Part shown: positions 1-5,282 of the stretch, in pieces | How positions within the stretch are numbered: position 1 is the stretch's first letter | Layout of the letters: the number at the start of each line of letters is the position of its first letter | Origin: Chitinophaga pinensis | Lineage (GTDB): Bacteria > Bacteroidota > Bacteroidia > Chitinophagales > Chitinophagaceae | DNA length: 5,282 bases | Assembly (NCBI GenBank): GCA_945872805.1 | Contig: CAMCBE010000164.1 | Coordinates: forward strand, 1-5,282 | Direction: 5' to 3' | Translations under genes and position numbers: made by a program | Notes under the pieces: model-generated | Told to the model about the DNA's origin: nothing | The model's input: only the letters and a program-made list of their open reading frames with translations | Database searches by the model: none

Positions 1-421
1 ATATTTTTTCAAATCCTGAAAAAAAGAAATTTCCCTCAATGGCAGCATTATCATCGCTGTCACTTCCATGAACAGCGTTTCTGCCAATGCTTTCGGCAAA
101 TATTTTGCGGATGGTACCCTCGTCTGCGTTGGCAGGATTTGTAGCACCAATTAACTTCCTGAATTCTTCTACTGCGTTGTCTTTTTCAAGGATCGCAGCA
201 ACAATTGGACCGCTGCTCATGAATTCAACCAATTCACCATAGAAAGGACGGGCAGCATGGACTGCATAAAATTCACCTGCTTTTTCAGCAGACAGTTTAG
301 TGAGTTTAAGGGCTATAAATTTGAAGCCTGCTGCCTCAATTTTTTGAAGAATGGCGCCTGTATGTCCATTTCCAAAAGCATCTGGCTTAATCATCGTGAA
401 AGTTCTGTTCGTCATGTTCAT
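1..421 (-). CDS. ndk: Nucleoside diphosphate kinase (3' end cut by window edge)
   Basis: This cytoplasmic enzyme moves the gamma-phosphate of ATP onto NDPs through a phosphohistidine, balancing NTP and dNTP pools. The 140 visible codons cover nearly the whole family length of about 139-140 residues. The N-terminal NRTFTMIKPDA segment (residues 5-15) is typical, and Lys12 is the usual active-site lysine. RPFYGELV (58-65) and SGPIVAAILE (70-79) follow. The family signature NAVHGSDSDDNA (115-126) contains the catalytic His118. The last visible residues are FFFSGFEKI; the next codon begins with T, so the stop may lie just outside, which is inference. Two in-frame starts exist, ATG at 421 and ATG at 415; both precede the conserved NRTFTMIKPDA, and the second gives a product closer to many homologues. 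There is no Shine-Dalgarno sequence. The gene is divergent from the DHH gene. The family assignment is very secure. Confidence 0.97.
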   Translation of the reverse strand, partial: MNMTNRTFTMIKPDAFGNGHTGAILQKIEAAGFKFIALKLTKLSAEKAGEFYAVHAARPFYGELVEFMSSGPIVAAILEKDNAVEEFRKLIGATNPANADEGTIRKIFAESIGRNAVHGSDSDDNAAIEGNFFFSGFEKI

Positions 422-434
422 GTATTTTGGTGTG

Positions 435-465
435 TAAAGTTAACTGAAGAAAAGGCATCTCCCAA
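435..465 (-). promoter_or_regulatory. Possible Bacteroidota-type promoter for ndk
   Basis: On the minus strand a TTG (465-463) lies 20 bp ahead of TAACTTTA (442-435). This matches the Bacteroidota -7 box TAnnTTTG except at its last base. It would start transcription roughly 5-10 bp before the ATG at 421. The match is imperfect and the region is AT-rich, so chance is a real alternative. A second weaker candidate is TAGTTTTT at 476-469. Confidence 0.35.
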
Positions 466-481
466 GCAAAAAACTACTTTA

Positions 482-511
482 TTGTATTTTAAAGCCTCCG
501 CTGTACCTTTG
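482..511 (+). promoter_or_regulatory. Bacteroidota-type promoter of the DHH/FKBP operon
   Basis: TACCTTTG at 504-511 is a perfect match to the Bacteroidota -7 consensus TAnnTTTG. A TTG at 482-484 sits 19 bp upstream, the usual -33 spacing. Transcription should start within about 10 bp downstream of the -7 box, at or just before the ATG at 520, so the message would have almost no 5' leader. The motif match is seen directly; the start site is inferred. Confidence 0.6.
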
Positions 512-519
512 TTATCCAA

Positions 520-1524
520 ATGGAAAAAATTAATCAGGTTTTTAGTGAGTTGTCAAGCCCTCAGGTCATTGCTATTACGATGCATCAAAAGCCTGATCCA
601 GATGCTATGGGTTCTGCCTTAGCCTTATGCCTTTACCTAAAAAAACGTGGACACGCCGTTACCGTAATATCTCCTACAAACTGGGCTGATTTTCTTAAAT
701 GGATGCCCGGAGCTGATGAAGTGATTGATTATGAGGCTAAAAAGTCAGCCGCTGAAGCTATTCTTTCCGGCGTTCAATGGCTTTTTTGCCTTGATTTCAA
801 CCATTTTAGTCGCACGCGTAACATGGAGACTATTCTTACCAATCTTCCGTGTAAGAAGGTATTGATAGACCACCACCGTGAGCCACAAACTGAAAGTTTC
901 AACTACGGAATTAGTGACATCTCAAAAAGCTCCACAGCTGAGATGATTTATGATTTTATTGTAAACAGTGGTGGTGCAGACATGATCGATAAAGATATTG
1001 CCTCCTGTTTATATGCTGGAGTCATGGCCGATACAGGCTCATTCAGATTCTCCTCAACCACCTCATCAGTTCACATGATGGTAGCAAAATTGAAGTCATT
1101 AGACATCAATCATCCGCATATCCATTCAGCTATTTATGATAATTTTTTGGAAAACAGGCTCCGTTTTATCGGACACGTTTTGTCGCATAGAATGGAGGTT
1201 TTATATGAGTACAATACCGCAATTATTGCTATTCCAAAGGAAGATGTATTGAAATACCACCTCAAAACAGGGGATACAGAAGGATTGGTGAATTACCCGC
1301 TTTCCATCAAGGGTATCGAAATGGCGGCATTATTGATTGACCGTGATGAAGAAAGAAAATGGTCATTTAGGAGTAAAGAAACATTTGATTGTAATAGCTT
1401 TGCACGAACTTATTTTCAAGGAGGGGGTCACTATAACGCTTCCGGAGGAAGAAGTTTTGACTCAGTAGAAGATAATGTAAAACAATTTAAATCGGCCCTT
1501 AAAGAATTTCTATCCAAACAATAA
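520..1524 (+). CDS. nrnA: DHH/DHHA1 phosphoesterase, NrnA-like oligoribonuclease / PAP phosphatase
   Basis: NrnA-type enzymes degrade short RNA oligonucleotides (nanoRNA), and many also dephosphorylate 3'-phosphoadenosine 5'-phosphate (pAp) to AMP, using Mn2+ in the cytoplasm. All DHH-family motifs are visible: HQKPDPDAMGS at residues 22-32 (metal ligands His22, Asp26, Asp28), the Asp92 region (CLDF), the DHH triad at 117-119, and DTGSF at 171-175. The C-terminal DHHA1 substrate-binding domain carries GGGH at 301-304 followed by ASGG. At 334 residues it matches the usual NrnA length and looks intact. The ATG at 520 is supported because the conserved first strand and motif I begin about 15 residues in, as in homologues. 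There is no Shine-Dalgarno sequence, and a consensus promoter ends only 8 bp upstream. It leads an operon with the FKBP lipoprotein 10 bp downstream. Whether it acts mainly on nanoRNA, pAp or cyclic-dinucleotide products cannot be read from sequence. Confidence 0.9.
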   Translation: MEKINQVFSELSSPQVIAITMHQKPDPDAMGSALALCLYLKKRGHAVTVISPTNWADFLKWMPGADEVIDYEAKKSAAEAILSGVQWLFCLDFNHFSRTRNMETILTNLPCKKVLIDHHREPQTESFNYGISDISKSSTAEMIYDFIVNSGGADMIDKDIASCLYAGVMADTGSFRFSSTTSSVHMMVAKLKSLDINHPHIHSAIYDNFLENRLRFIGHVLSHRMEVLYEYNTAIIAIPKEDVLKYHLKTGDTEGLVNYPLSIKGIEMAALLIDRDEERKWSFRSKETFDCNSFARTYFQGGGHYNASGGRSFDSVEDNVKQFKSALKEFLSKQ

Positions 1525-1534
1525 CTATAATAAA

Positions 1535-2470
1535 ATGAAAAAAACAACCTTGCTTTTATCAATTCTTACTGTGCTCCTTTTCAGTGCCTGTAAGAATGTT
1601 GGTTTTGATAAAACCAAATCTGGACTTGAATACAAGATTATCAAAGGAGACAAAGGTGAAGCACTTGCTCCTGGTGATATTGTGAAATTTCAATACAAAG
1701 TCACGTTTAAAGATTCAGTAGTGATGACTACTTATGGTGTTATGCCAGTTTTTGATCAAGTTGATAGTATTGGTCGTCATCATGACTTTTCTGAATTTTT
1801 ATCTAAAATGAAAGTTGGGGACAGTGCAGTGTGTTATCAGCTATTCGATACATTGAAAAGCAAACCTGAATTTGGTATTCCTCCGTACATGAAAAAAGGC
1901 GACAAGCAAGAGGTTACCGTTAAAATTCTTGCTGCATTTAAAAAAGGAGAAGGTACAAGTGCAAGAGATTTAGCTGTATTAGATTATAGAAAAGAATTAT
2001 CTGATTACAAAGACAAAGAATTAGCGGTTATTGAAAAATACTTGGTTAAAAACAACATCAAGGCTGAAAAGGTAAATAACAGTGTATTTGTAAAGATTGA
2101 ACAAGAGGGAACTGGTTTAAGTGCCGATTCTGGTAAAGTAGTTGGTATCAAATATACTGGATACAATTTTGATGGTAAACCATTTGATTCCAATACAGAT
2201 TCTACAAAACAAATTCAACCCCATCCATTAGAAACATTTTATTTTGTTTCAAAAAAACAAGGTGCAATTCAAGGTATGTTAGAAGGAATTACCGTTTTCA
2301 AAATAGGCAGTAAAGGTAAAATGTACATTCCTTCCTTGTTAGGATATGGACCACAAGGTGCTCCTCCTGCCATTAAGCCAAATGAAAGTTTAATATTCGA
2401 CATTGAAGTGGTTGAAGTAAAAGACCAAGAAAAGAAACCAGCTGGTCCGATGCCACAATTTAGAAGATAA
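1535..2470 (+). CDS. FKBP-type peptidyl-prolyl isomerase lipoprotein with two FKBP-like domains
   Basis: This is a predicted envelope-anchored prolyl cis-trans isomerase or chaperone. A lysine-rich start and hydrophobic stretch (residues 2-16) lead to the lipobox FSAC with acylated Cys19, so it is a lipoprotein exported by Sec and cleaved by signal peptidase II. Residues 30-135 look like a divergent FKBP fold: PGDIVKFQYKV, then FLSKMKVGD, ending QEVTVKILA. The aromatic active-site positions and the YG loop are missing. A charged, probably helical linker (about 142-180) follows. The second FKBP domain (about 198-296) is canonical: IKYTG (205-209), PFDSN (216-220), IQGMLEGI (245-252), YIPSLLGYG (264-272) and LIFDIEVVEV (286-295). 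These supply the equivalents of FKBP12 Tyr26, Phe36, Asp37, Tyr82 and Phe99. The proline-rich tail PAGPMPQFRR is probably disordered. The gene lies 10 bp after the DHH gene, is probably co-transcribed, and ends at a strong terminator. Resemblance to the gliding-motility lipoprotein GldI is only at family level. Confidence 0.92.
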   Translation: MKKTTLLLSILTVLLFSACKNVGFDKTKSGLEYKIIKGDKGEALAPGDIVKFQYKVTFKDSVVMTTYGVMPVFDQVDSIGRHHDFSEFLSKMKVGDSAVCYQLFDTLKSKPEFGIPPYMKKGDKQEVTVKILAAFKKGEGTSARDLAVLDYRKELSDYKDKELAVIEKYLVKNNIKAEKVNNSVFVKIEQEGTGLSADSGKVVGIKYTGYNFDGKPFDSNTDSTKQIQPHPLETFYFVSKKQGAIQGMLEGITVFKIGSKGKMYIPSLLGYGPQGAPPAIKPNESLIFDIEVVEVKDQEKKPAGPMPQFRR

Positions 2471-2491
2471 CATAAACTCTTAGTTATACTC

Positions 2492-2530
2492 AACTGCCGA
2501 ATCATTCCACGTGATTCGGCAGTTTTTTTT
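2492..2530 (+). terminator. Strong Rho-independent terminator after the FKBP gene
   Basis: A perfect 13-bp stem (2492-2504 with 2512-2524, core ACTGCCGAATCA) with a 7-nt loop runs into eight consecutive T residues (2523-2530), beginning 21 bp after the FKBP stop codon. It ends the plus-strand operon. On the minus strand the same stem lies downstream of folP but lacks a following T run, so it would end folP transcription poorly. Confidence 0.93.
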
Positions 2531-2562
2531 ATATACCATCTTCTCTAAGTATGTAGAATTTA

Positions 2563-3393
2563 TCATGAGGTCATGATCGCATCAATAATCTGAACAGCTT
2601 GACGGGCTTCCAACACATCATGAACCCTTAGTATAGATGCCCCATTTAACAACGCATAGGTATTTAAAACGGTTGTTCCATTGAGTGCATGCTCAGATGA
2701 TATATCCAGAAGGTTAGATATCATTGATTTTCTTGAAAATCCAGTTAAAACGGGAAATCCAAGTGACGTTAGTTGATTTAAGTTCTTGGTAAGTTGATAA
2801 TTATGGGTAATGGTTTTACCAAAACCAAAACCAGGATCGATAATTAAACTATCGATACCAGCGCTAGTGCATTCATTGATTTTTTGGTTAAAAAATGCAG
2901 TCACATTTTCTACAACATCTTCATAAGTCGGATTCGTTTGCATAGTCTTAGGTGTTCCTTGCATGTGCATACAGCAATATGTGCAGTTCAATGAAGAAAC
3001 CGTTTGAATCATTTTGTTATCCAGCGTTCCAGCGCTTATATCGTTTACCACCAGTGCGCCAGCAAGAACTGCTGCTTCTGCTACAACCGAATTAAATGTG
3101 TCAATCGAAATCCATAAATTGGGATAATTATTTTTTATGTATTGGATTGTAGGCAAAACGCGTTCTAGTTCAGTTTCAATGGTAATCATATCAGCGCCAG
3201 GCTTTGTACTTTGTCCCCCCACATCAATAATATCAACTCCATTATGTACCATCTTGTCAATTAACGACTTATAATCGTTCTCAGACTCCATTCTGCTTGC
3301 TGTATAAAAAGAGTCAGGCGTTCTATTTACAACACCCATAATTAAAGGTCGACGTATCGGTAATTCCTTTCCCCTTGATTTAAGTGTAAACAT
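2563..3393 (-). CDS. folP: Dihydropteroate synthase
   Basis: The enzyme condenses 6-hydroxymethyl-dihydropterin pyrophosphate with p-aminobenzoate to give 7,8-dihydropteroate in folate synthesis; it is the sulfonamide target. The TIM-barrel motifs run in order: IMGVVNRTPDSFYTASR (residues 18-34, loop 1), IIDVGGQSTKPGAD (55-68, loop 2), SIDTF (96-100), NDISAG (117-122), MHMQGTPKTMQ (142-152), IIDPGFGFGKT (184-194), GFSRKSMI (218-225) and LRVHDV (255-260). Asp98, Asn117, Asp186, Lys222, Arg256 and His258 match the pterin/phosphate-binding residues of E. coli DHPS. The length, 276 residues, is normal. Loop 2 has no Phe-Gly insertion after the proline of the kind seen in Sul resistance enzymes, so a sensitive housekeeping copy is most likely. 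NRTPDSFYTASR replaces the proteobacterial NVTPDSFSDGG, as is common in Bacteroidota. The ATG at 3393 is the only start that keeps the first strand. The gene diverges from the DUF1599 gene and converges on the FKBP operon. Confidence 0.97.
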   Translation of the reverse strand: MFTLKSRGKELPIRRPLIMGVVNRTPDSFYTASRMESENDYKSLIDKMVHNGVDIIDVGGQSTKPGADMITIETELERVLPTIQYIKNNYPNLWISIDTFNSVVAEAAVLAGALVVNDISAGTLDNKMIQTVSSLNCTYCCMHMQGTPKTMQTNPTYEDVVENVTAFFNQKINECTSAGIDSLIIDPGFGFGKTITHNYQLTKNLNQLTSLGFPVLTGFSRKSMISNLLDISSEHALNGTTVLNTYALLNGASILRVHDVLEARQAVQIIDAIMTS

Positions 3394-3406
3394 CTGTTTT
3401 CTTTCT

Positions 3407-3414
3407 TATTTTTG
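3407..3414 (+). promoter_or_regulatory. Possible -7 promoter box for the DUF1599-DoxX operon
   Basis: TATTTTTG matches the Bacteroidota -7 consensus TAnnTTTG. It would place the transcription start near 3420, about 30 bp before the GTG start at 3453. No good -33 TTG is seen at the proper spacing (the nearest, at 3375-3377, is about 29 bp away), so support is partial. For folP on the opposite strand of this 59-bp gap I see no convincing promoter, only a TTTTTG (3433-3428) with a poor -7 partner. Confidence 0.35.
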
Positions 3415-3452
3415 TATAATATCACTTCAAAAATCCATTAAATTCTGTTACG

Positions 3453-4043
3453 GTGAAAGAAAATAATTCGACAATCTTAAAATTGAATTCCATTACAGAC
3501 AAACAATATGATGAAGTCGTCTTGTCCTGCAAGGATATTTTCATGAAGAAAACACAAGATTATGGAACTTCATGGAGGGTTTTACGACTGATTTCAATAA
3601 CAGATCAAATTTTTATAAAGGCTAAACGTGTGCGCACTATCCAGGAAAAACAAACCCAAAAGGTAAGTGATGATATTTCATCTGAATTTAAAGGAATTGT
3701 CAATTATGCAGCAATCGGGTTAATTCAGCTAAACCTCGGAAATGCTGAAATGGAAGAGATGCCTGCTGAAACAGTAGAACACGATTATGACCAGCAAATT
3801 AAGTTTGCTAAAAATACCATGCTGGATAAGAACCATGATTATGGCGAAGCGTGGCGAGATATGAGTGAAGAGAGTTTCATCGATTTGATTTTGATGAAAT
3901 TGAACCGCATTCGTCAAATACTAGCAAACAATGGTGAAACGCTCATCAGTGAAGGTATTGATGCCAATTTTGTTGATATCCTTAACTATGCCTTATTCGC
4001 GTTGATTCTCATGTCAGAGCAGCTTGAAATCAAATCGCTTTAA
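3453..4043 (+). CDS. DUF1599 protein with two tandem copies of the domain
   Basis: Function is unknown. The protein belongs to the DUF1599 family, which I recall being renamed nucleotide modification associated domain 1 because of phage relatives; that is memory, not a search. It has 196 residues, no signal peptide and no membrane segment, so it is cytoplasmic and probably all-helical. The domain occurs twice. Copy 1 has KKTQDYGTSWR (32-42), DQIFIKAKRVRTI (51-63) and GIVNYA (81-86). Copy 2 has DKNHDYGEAWR (125-135), DLILMKLNRIRQI (144-156) and DILNYA (175-180). The register between copies is 93-94 residues, with a short acidic linker near 97-114. The start is GTG at 3453; the first in-frame ATG (codon 31, in FMKKTQDYG) would cut into copy 1, so GTG is preferred. 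The DoxX-like gene follows 8 bp later, almost certainly in the same operon, and folP is divergent. This neighbourhood is one I recall from other Bacteroidota. Confidence 0.88.
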   Translation: MKENNSTILKLNSITDKQYDEVVLSCKDIFMKKTQDYGTSWRVLRLISITDQIFIKAKRVRTIQEKQTQKVSDDISSEFKGIVNYAAIGLIQLNLGNAEMEEMPAETVEHDYDQQIKFAKNTMLDKNHDYGEAWRDMSEESFIDLILMKLNRIRQILANNGETLISEGIDANFVDILNYALFALILMSEQLEIKSL

Positions 4044-4051
4044 CTTTAACT

Positions 4052-5161
4052 ATGAAATTCATTCTCCATATTACTCGTTTTATTGTTGGCGTTTTATTCA
4101 TTTTTAGTGGGTTAATTAAAGCAAATGATCCACTAGGCCTAAGCTATAAAATGCAAGAATTCTTTGAGGTCTGGGGTATTGATTGGTTGAATGCTTTTGC
4201 CTTATTTCTTTCGATATCAATCATCACGTTTGAAATCATTGCAGGTGTTGCCCTGTTAATCGGATGGCAGTTTAAAAGTTTCAGTTGGATGCTCTTTGGG
4301 CTCATAGTATTTTTCACATTTCTCACCGGCTATGCTGTAGTATCCGGAAAGGTTAGAGAATGCGGATGTTTTGGAGATTGCATTAAACTTACTGCAGAAC
4401 AATCTTTTTTGAAAGACCTTATCCTATTGATCTTAATTGGATTTCTTTTATACAACCGATCGAAGGTTTCATCACTCTTAACACCTAAATGGTCCATTGC
4501 ATTGCTGGTTGCCACGACTATAATGACGATTTGGATACAGATTTATGTGCTAAAACATCTTCCATTATTTGATTGCCTTCCTTTTAAAGTGGGTGTTACC
4601 ATTCAAGATAAAATGAAAATCCCTGCAGATGCTATACCAGATAGTACGGTGATTACATTTGAATACCAAAAAGATGGAAAACTTCTCGAATTCGATGCAG
4701 ATCATTTCCCGGCTGATTTCAATGATAGTACATACCTTTTTGTTAAGCGATATGACAAATTAATTCGTGAAGGAAATGCCAAACCAGCCATTAAAGATTT
4801 TGTCATCATTACTGAGAATGGCACAGATACAACAGAGCTAGTGCTTAATTCGACAGGGAAAATCTATATCTTATTTACTAAGTCAATGGATGAAGATGAA
4901 CTTGATGCTGAACTGATACAAACGATCGCCGAGATTCAAAAAATGGCTAACACCCAGAAAAATAGTTTTATGGTTGTCTCCTCAGATGCCGATAACCTCA
5001 AATCAGTACTTTTGAAAAAAGGATTGATTCTCCCCGTTTCTAAAGGAGATTTGGTTTCCATAAAAACAGCCGCACGATCAAACCCAACATTATTTCTCCT
5101 TGAACAAGGTAAAATTCTTGCAAAGTGGGGTAGAGAAGATCTTCCCTATTCTTTGCGGTGA
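4052..5161 (+). CDS. DoxX/MauE-like membrane protein with CGCFGDC motif and thioredoxin-like C-terminal domain
   Basis: This is an inner-membrane protein with five predicted helices at about residues 3-24, 46-72, 76-98, 118-135 and 147-169. Cytoplasmic positive charges (Lys75, and Arg136/Lys138) suggest an N-in, C-out topology, putting the C-terminal 200 residues outside the cytoplasm. After helix 1, SGLIKANDPLG (19-29) is typical of DoxX-like proteins in Bacteroidota. Between helices 3 and 4 lies ECGCFGDC, with Cys104, Cys106 and Cys110 on the outer face; CGCFG also marks the MauE family, linked to disulfide chemistry in methylamine dehydrogenase maturation. A further Cys175 sits just after helix 5 (FDCLPFKVG). 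The tail ends in a segment like the end of a thioredoxin fold (TLFLLEQGKILAKWGREDLP, 346-365) but has no CxxC. The product is complete at 369 residues. A redox or quinone-linked envelope role is inference; substrate and partners are unknown. It lies 8 bp after the DUF1599 gene. In other Bacteroidota I recall tpiA following it, which is not seen here. Confidence 0.88.
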   Translation: MKFILHITRFIVGVLFIFSGLIKANDPLGLSYKMQEFFEVWGIDWLNAFALFLSISIITFEIIAGVALLIGWQFKSFSWMLFGLIVFFTFLTGYAVVSGKVRECGCFGDCIKLTAEQSFLKDLILLILIGFLLYNRSKVSSLLTPKWSIALLVATTIMTIWIQIYVLKHLPLFDCLPFKVGVTIQDKMKIPADAIPDSTVITFEYQKDGKLLEFDADHFPADFNDSTYLFVKRYDKLIREGNAKPAIKDFVIITENGTDTTELVLNSTGKIYILFTKSMDEDELDAELIQTIAEIQKMANTQKNSFMVVSSDADNLKSVLLKKGLILPVSKGDLVSIKTAARSNPTLFLLEQGKILAKWGREDLPYSLR

Positions 5162-5173
5162 TTTCTTGATAAA

Positions 5174-5217
5174 ATGATTTTCAGTAGTTCATGCTAAAAA
5201 TAGTTGTAGAAAATCAT
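5174..5217. repeat. Imperfectly placed inverted repeat after the DoxX-like gene
   Basis: ATGATTTTC (5174-5182) and GAAAATCAT (5209-5217) are perfect 9-bp inverted copies separated by 26 bp. The stem is AT-rich, the loop is long, and no T run follows, so it would be a weak terminator at best. It starts 12 bp after the DoxX-like stop codon; chance similarity is possible in such AT-rich DNA. Confidence 0.4.
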
Positions 5218-5219
5218 AC

Positions 5220-5245
5220 TATTTGTTAAATTGAGTTAACAAGTA
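5220..5245. repeat. Short inverted repeat ahead of the last gene start
   Basis: TATTTGTTAA (5220-5229) and TTAACAAGTA (5236-5245) are inverted copies across a 6-bp spacer, with a 7-bp perfect core (TTGTTAA/TTAACAA) and a single T-G pair further out. It lies 13-38 bp before the ATG at 5258. It could be an operator for a dimeric regulator or a leader hairpin. No role can be fixed from sequence. Confidence 0.45.
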
Positions 5246-5257
5246 AAACACCATAGT

Positions 5258-5282
5258 ATGAAAACAGTAGCTGAGATTTTCA
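5258..5282 (+). CDS. Start of an unidentified gene (cut by window edge)
   Basis: Only eight codons are visible, MKTVAEIF, after an ATG at 5258 preceded by the A-rich stretch typical of starts in this window. The start MKTV followed by a helical stretch resembles small CBS-domain proteins, but this is far too little to assign a family. It does not resemble the start of triosephosphate isomerase, the gene I would have expected here from other Bacteroidota. The 96-bp gap after the DoxX-like gene, with two inverted repeats, suggests a separate transcription unit. Confidence 0.4.

Noticed and set aside
257..622. Plus-strand open frame of 121 codons spanning the ndk 5' half, the promoter region and the start of the DHH gene
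   Set aside because: It runs antisense to a clear ndk reading frame and out of frame with the DHH gene. Its product is low-complexity and resembles no family.
2005..2505. Two minus-strand open frames (2005-2193 and 2269-2505) opposite the FKBP gene
   Set aside because: Both are antisense to the conserved second FKBP domain, and the second also covers the terminator stem. They have no recognisable motifs.
2492..2530. Bidirectional terminator serving both the FKBP operon and folP
   Set aside because: The stem is symmetrical, but a T run follows only on the plus strand; on the minus strand the stem is followed by TTGAGTATAAC.
2563..3393. Sulfonamide-resistant (Sul-like) dihydropteroate synthase
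   Set aside because: Loop 2 reads STKPGAD with no Phe-Gly insertion, and the loop 1 differences are typical of Bacteroidota chromosomal FolP. Nothing mobile lies nearby.
3729..4515. Minus-strand open frames at 3729-3917, 4144-4326 and 4330-4515
   Set aside because: They are short shadows opposite the DUF1599 and DoxX-like genes, whose protein motifs are clearly conserved on the plus strand.
5258..5282. Start of tpiA, expected from recalled gene order
   Set aside because: The visible residues MKTVAEIF do not match the conserved triosephosphate isomerase N-terminus (GNWKMN type).
1..5282. CRISPR array, insertion sequence, prophage, tRNA or toxin-antitoxin/defence module
   Set aside because: No regularly spaced repeats, transposase or integrase motifs, tRNA-like folds or small paired genes were found on reading both strands. 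All long stretches are explained by conserved genes.

Overview
The window looks like ordinary chromosomal DNA from a member of the Bacteroidota. It is AT-rich, and the start codons lack recognisable Shine-Dalgarno sequences. Several promoter-like sites match the Bacteroidota -7 box (TAnnTTTG). The proteins closely resemble Bacteroidota versions of their families: an NrnA-like DHH enzyme, an FKBP lipoprotein, a dihydropteroate synthase with the sequence PDSFYTASR, a two-repeat DUF1599 protein, and a DoxX/MauE-like membrane protein. I cannot fix the order or genus from sequence alone.

The left end (1-421, minus strand) carries ndk, nucleoside diphosphate kinase, running off the edge with only its last codon(s) missing. 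A 98-bp divergent gap separates it from a plus-strand operon. That operon holds an NrnA-type DHH phosphoesterase (520-1524) and, 10 bp on, a two-domain FKBP prolyl-isomerase lipoprotein (1535-2470). It closes with a strong intrinsic terminator (2492-2530). The promoter ahead of the DHH gene lies so close to the ATG that the mRNA may be leaderless.

folP (2563-3393, minus strand) converges on that terminator and diverges from a second plus-strand pair: a DUF1599 protein with an internal duplication (3453-4043, GTG start) and, 8 bp on, a five-helix DoxX/MauE-like membrane protein with an extracytoplasmic thioredoxin-like tail (4052-5161). After a 96-bp gap with two inverted repeats, a new gene probably starts at 5258 and runs off the right edge.

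Functionally the window mixes nucleotide metabolism (Ndk, NrnA), folate synthesis (FolP), envelope protein folding (FKBP lipoprotein) and probable envelope redox chemistry (DoxX/MauE-like). I see no CRISPR array, insertion sequence, prophage, tRNA or rRNA. The least understood part is the DUF1599-DoxX pair beside folP; the rest is housekeeping.
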